Source of the DNA: JAZKFP01 sp040386355
GTDB lineage: Bacteria > Pseudomonadota > Gammaproteobacteria > Pseudomonadales > UBA6940
Direction: 5' to 3'
Assembly: GCA_040386355.1 (NCBI GenBank)
Contig: JAZKFP010000235.1
Span: forward strand, 1 to 8,090
Length of the DNA stretch: 8,090 bases
Position numbers and translations under genes: made by a program. Under the pieces are notes generated by a model. It searched no databases and was not told the origin of the DNA. It saw nothing but the letters and a program-made list of their open reading frames with translations. This document shows positions 7,046 through 8,090 of this stretch, piece after piece. The first letter of the stretch is position 1, and every line of letters begins with the position of its first letter.

Positions 7046-8090
7046 ATGATAGCTTCTCAAATATCATCAAAAAAATTTACCGACTTAAAAGCAAACATAA
7101 CACCAGAGAAAGTAAACGCTACAAGAAAAACGACAAGCTTTTTAACGAAAATCATTAGTGTTTCCAGCGTCCTACTGGTTTTAATCGAGCCCTTACGCAC
7201 GAGGAGTTTACGTAAAACAACCCATCAAGATCATCCTCATATGTCTCCATCTAAAATTGCAGAATTAGATGTTCTATCGGGCAACAAGCTTAAAGAATTG
7301 AGTAGTCAGATCAAAGGTGCACCAAACGATCTTGAATCTTACACCTATGTGTCTCGTGTATTAGCAATTATTGAGCAAGAAACAATCAATGCGAGAAAAG
7401 AACTTTCAGAGAAAATGCCAATACTTTTAAAATATGATTTTTCGTCTGTTTTTTTATTTAAAACGCGTGCTTTGGCATTTTTGGCAACGGAGAGAGTTAA
7501 GTTTGAAGACGTCGCCTCAAGAGATGAGGTCTCAATTATAACTTTACTTAAGAATATTATTAATAAAATTAATATTACTTTTAATACTAATTTTATAATT
7601 GAACAAGATCCACAAGAATCAACAGAAGACATTAACGCGTTTGAAATCTTAAATCAGCCTCAAATAGTTGAAATATTTCTAAACGAAAATGAAATTTATG
7701 ATCCTGCAAAAACTTTGAGGGAAAACCTTATTTTAGTAACTAAGAATAGCTCATCATTTAAGTCAGAGAAAATATTTGGGTTATGTTTTTCAATTGACCA
7801 AGCAAATTCAGAATTTTATTCATCTTATACAAAATGCTATCAAAAAAGTAATGCTAGAAAATTTTGCCTTTCTCCCTATATGTTTCAGAATTCTACACAC
7901 TTCAAAATATTTCAAGCAAATTTAAAAGAATTAATTTCAGATTTAAAAACTACCAATACATTAAATATATTTGAAAAATTTATTTTTAATAATTTTAAAA
8001 ATGTAAAAAATACAGCAGCTATCCAGGTGCCTGCTGAGTTATTTCGAGATCATAAAAAAATATATTCTGGCATTCCAGTTTCAAATATTC
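7046..8090 (+). CDS. Unrecognised protein, at least 348 residues, C-terminus beyond the window
   Basis: An uninterrupted plus-strand frame from an ATG with a good GGAG site runs to the window end without a stop. This is unlikely by chance in such AT-rich DNA, where TAA and TAG are frequent. The start reads MIASQISSKKFTDLKANITP. A hydrophobic stretch, FLTKIISVSSVLLVLIEPL at residues 32-50, could be a membrane segment or hydrophobic helix; it is preceded by basic residues (KKF, RKTTSF) and followed by RTRSLRKTTHQ. The rest is hydrophilic, rich in Lys, Asn, Ser and Glu, with no motif I recognise; residues 185-210 are acidic (EQDPQESTEDIN). Base composition becomes more AT-rich towards the 3' part. 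It is divergent from the carboxylase operon. In a host-associated gammaproteobacterium such a large orphan could be a secreted effector, but nothing in the visible sequence proves that. Confidence 0.75.
   Translation, partial: MIASQISSKKFTDLKANITPEKVNATRKTTSFLTKIISVSSVLLVLIEPLRTRSLRKTTHQDHPHMSPSKIAELDVLSGNKLKELSSQIKGAPNDLESYTYVSRVLAIIEQETINARKELSEKMPILLKYDFSSVFLFKTRALAFLATERVKFEDVASRDEVSIITLLKNIINKINITFNTNFIIEQDPQESTEDINAFEILNQPQIVEIFLNENEIYDPAKTLRENLILVTKNSSSFKSEKIFGLCFSIDQANSEFYSSYTKCYQKSNARKFCLSPYMFQNSTHFKIFQANLKELISDLKTTNTLNIFEKFIFNNFKNVKNTAAIQVPAELFRDHKKIYSGIPVSNI

Noticed and set aside
7345..7632. Minus-strand frame of 95 codons opposite the plus-strand orphan
   Set aside because: Shorter, with no upstream ribosome binding site that I could support, and antisense to an open frame of at least 348 codons that has a good start.

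Overview
The window looks like a piece of an AT-rich gammaproteobacterial chromosome. The evidence is the hemA-prfA gene order with an ATGA overlap, typical gammaproteobacterial-style glutamyl-tRNA reductase and release-factor sequences, a standard genetic code, and very AT-rich spacers. A host-associated lineage such as the Legionellales would fit the base composition, the gene decay and the large unrecognised protein at the right end. That placement is inference, and nothing here fixes the genus.

Layout from right to left (most genes are on the minus strand): a well-formed minus-strand promoter (6950-6978) reads into an acyl-CoA carboxylase carboxyltransferase subunit (5297-6901). Next is a TIR-like nucleotide-binding gene (4376-5242) that keeps one reading frame but is interrupted by two nonsense codons. 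It is followed by a large biotin-dependent carboxylase alpha subunit with a biotin carboxylase domain and a C-terminal biotinyl domain (1635-4253), a 112-bp near-palindromic MITE-like element (1539-1650), hemA (136-1506), and the first 46 codons of prfA (1-139), cut by the window edge. On the plus strand at the right end a divergent, unrecognised reading frame starts at 7046 and runs off the window.

The two carboxylase subunits should assemble into one enzyme: the alpha subunit carboxylates biotin with ATP and bicarbonate, and the beta subunit passes the carboxyl group to an acyl-CoA. Their acyl-CoA substrate cannot be read from the sequence. hemA makes glutamate semialdehyde for heme, and prfA terminates translation at UAA and UAG.

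The most interesting part is the accessory material wedged into this housekeeping string. A defence-type TIR gene sits between the two carboxylase subunits and carries TAA and TAG at codons 75 and 94, with family-like sequence continuing in the same frame on both sides. A small inverted-repeat element sits at the end of the carboxylase alpha gene and supplies its last codons and stop. No tRNA, rRNA, CRISPR array or complete transposase gene is visible, and no gene-free stretch exceeds about 150 bases.
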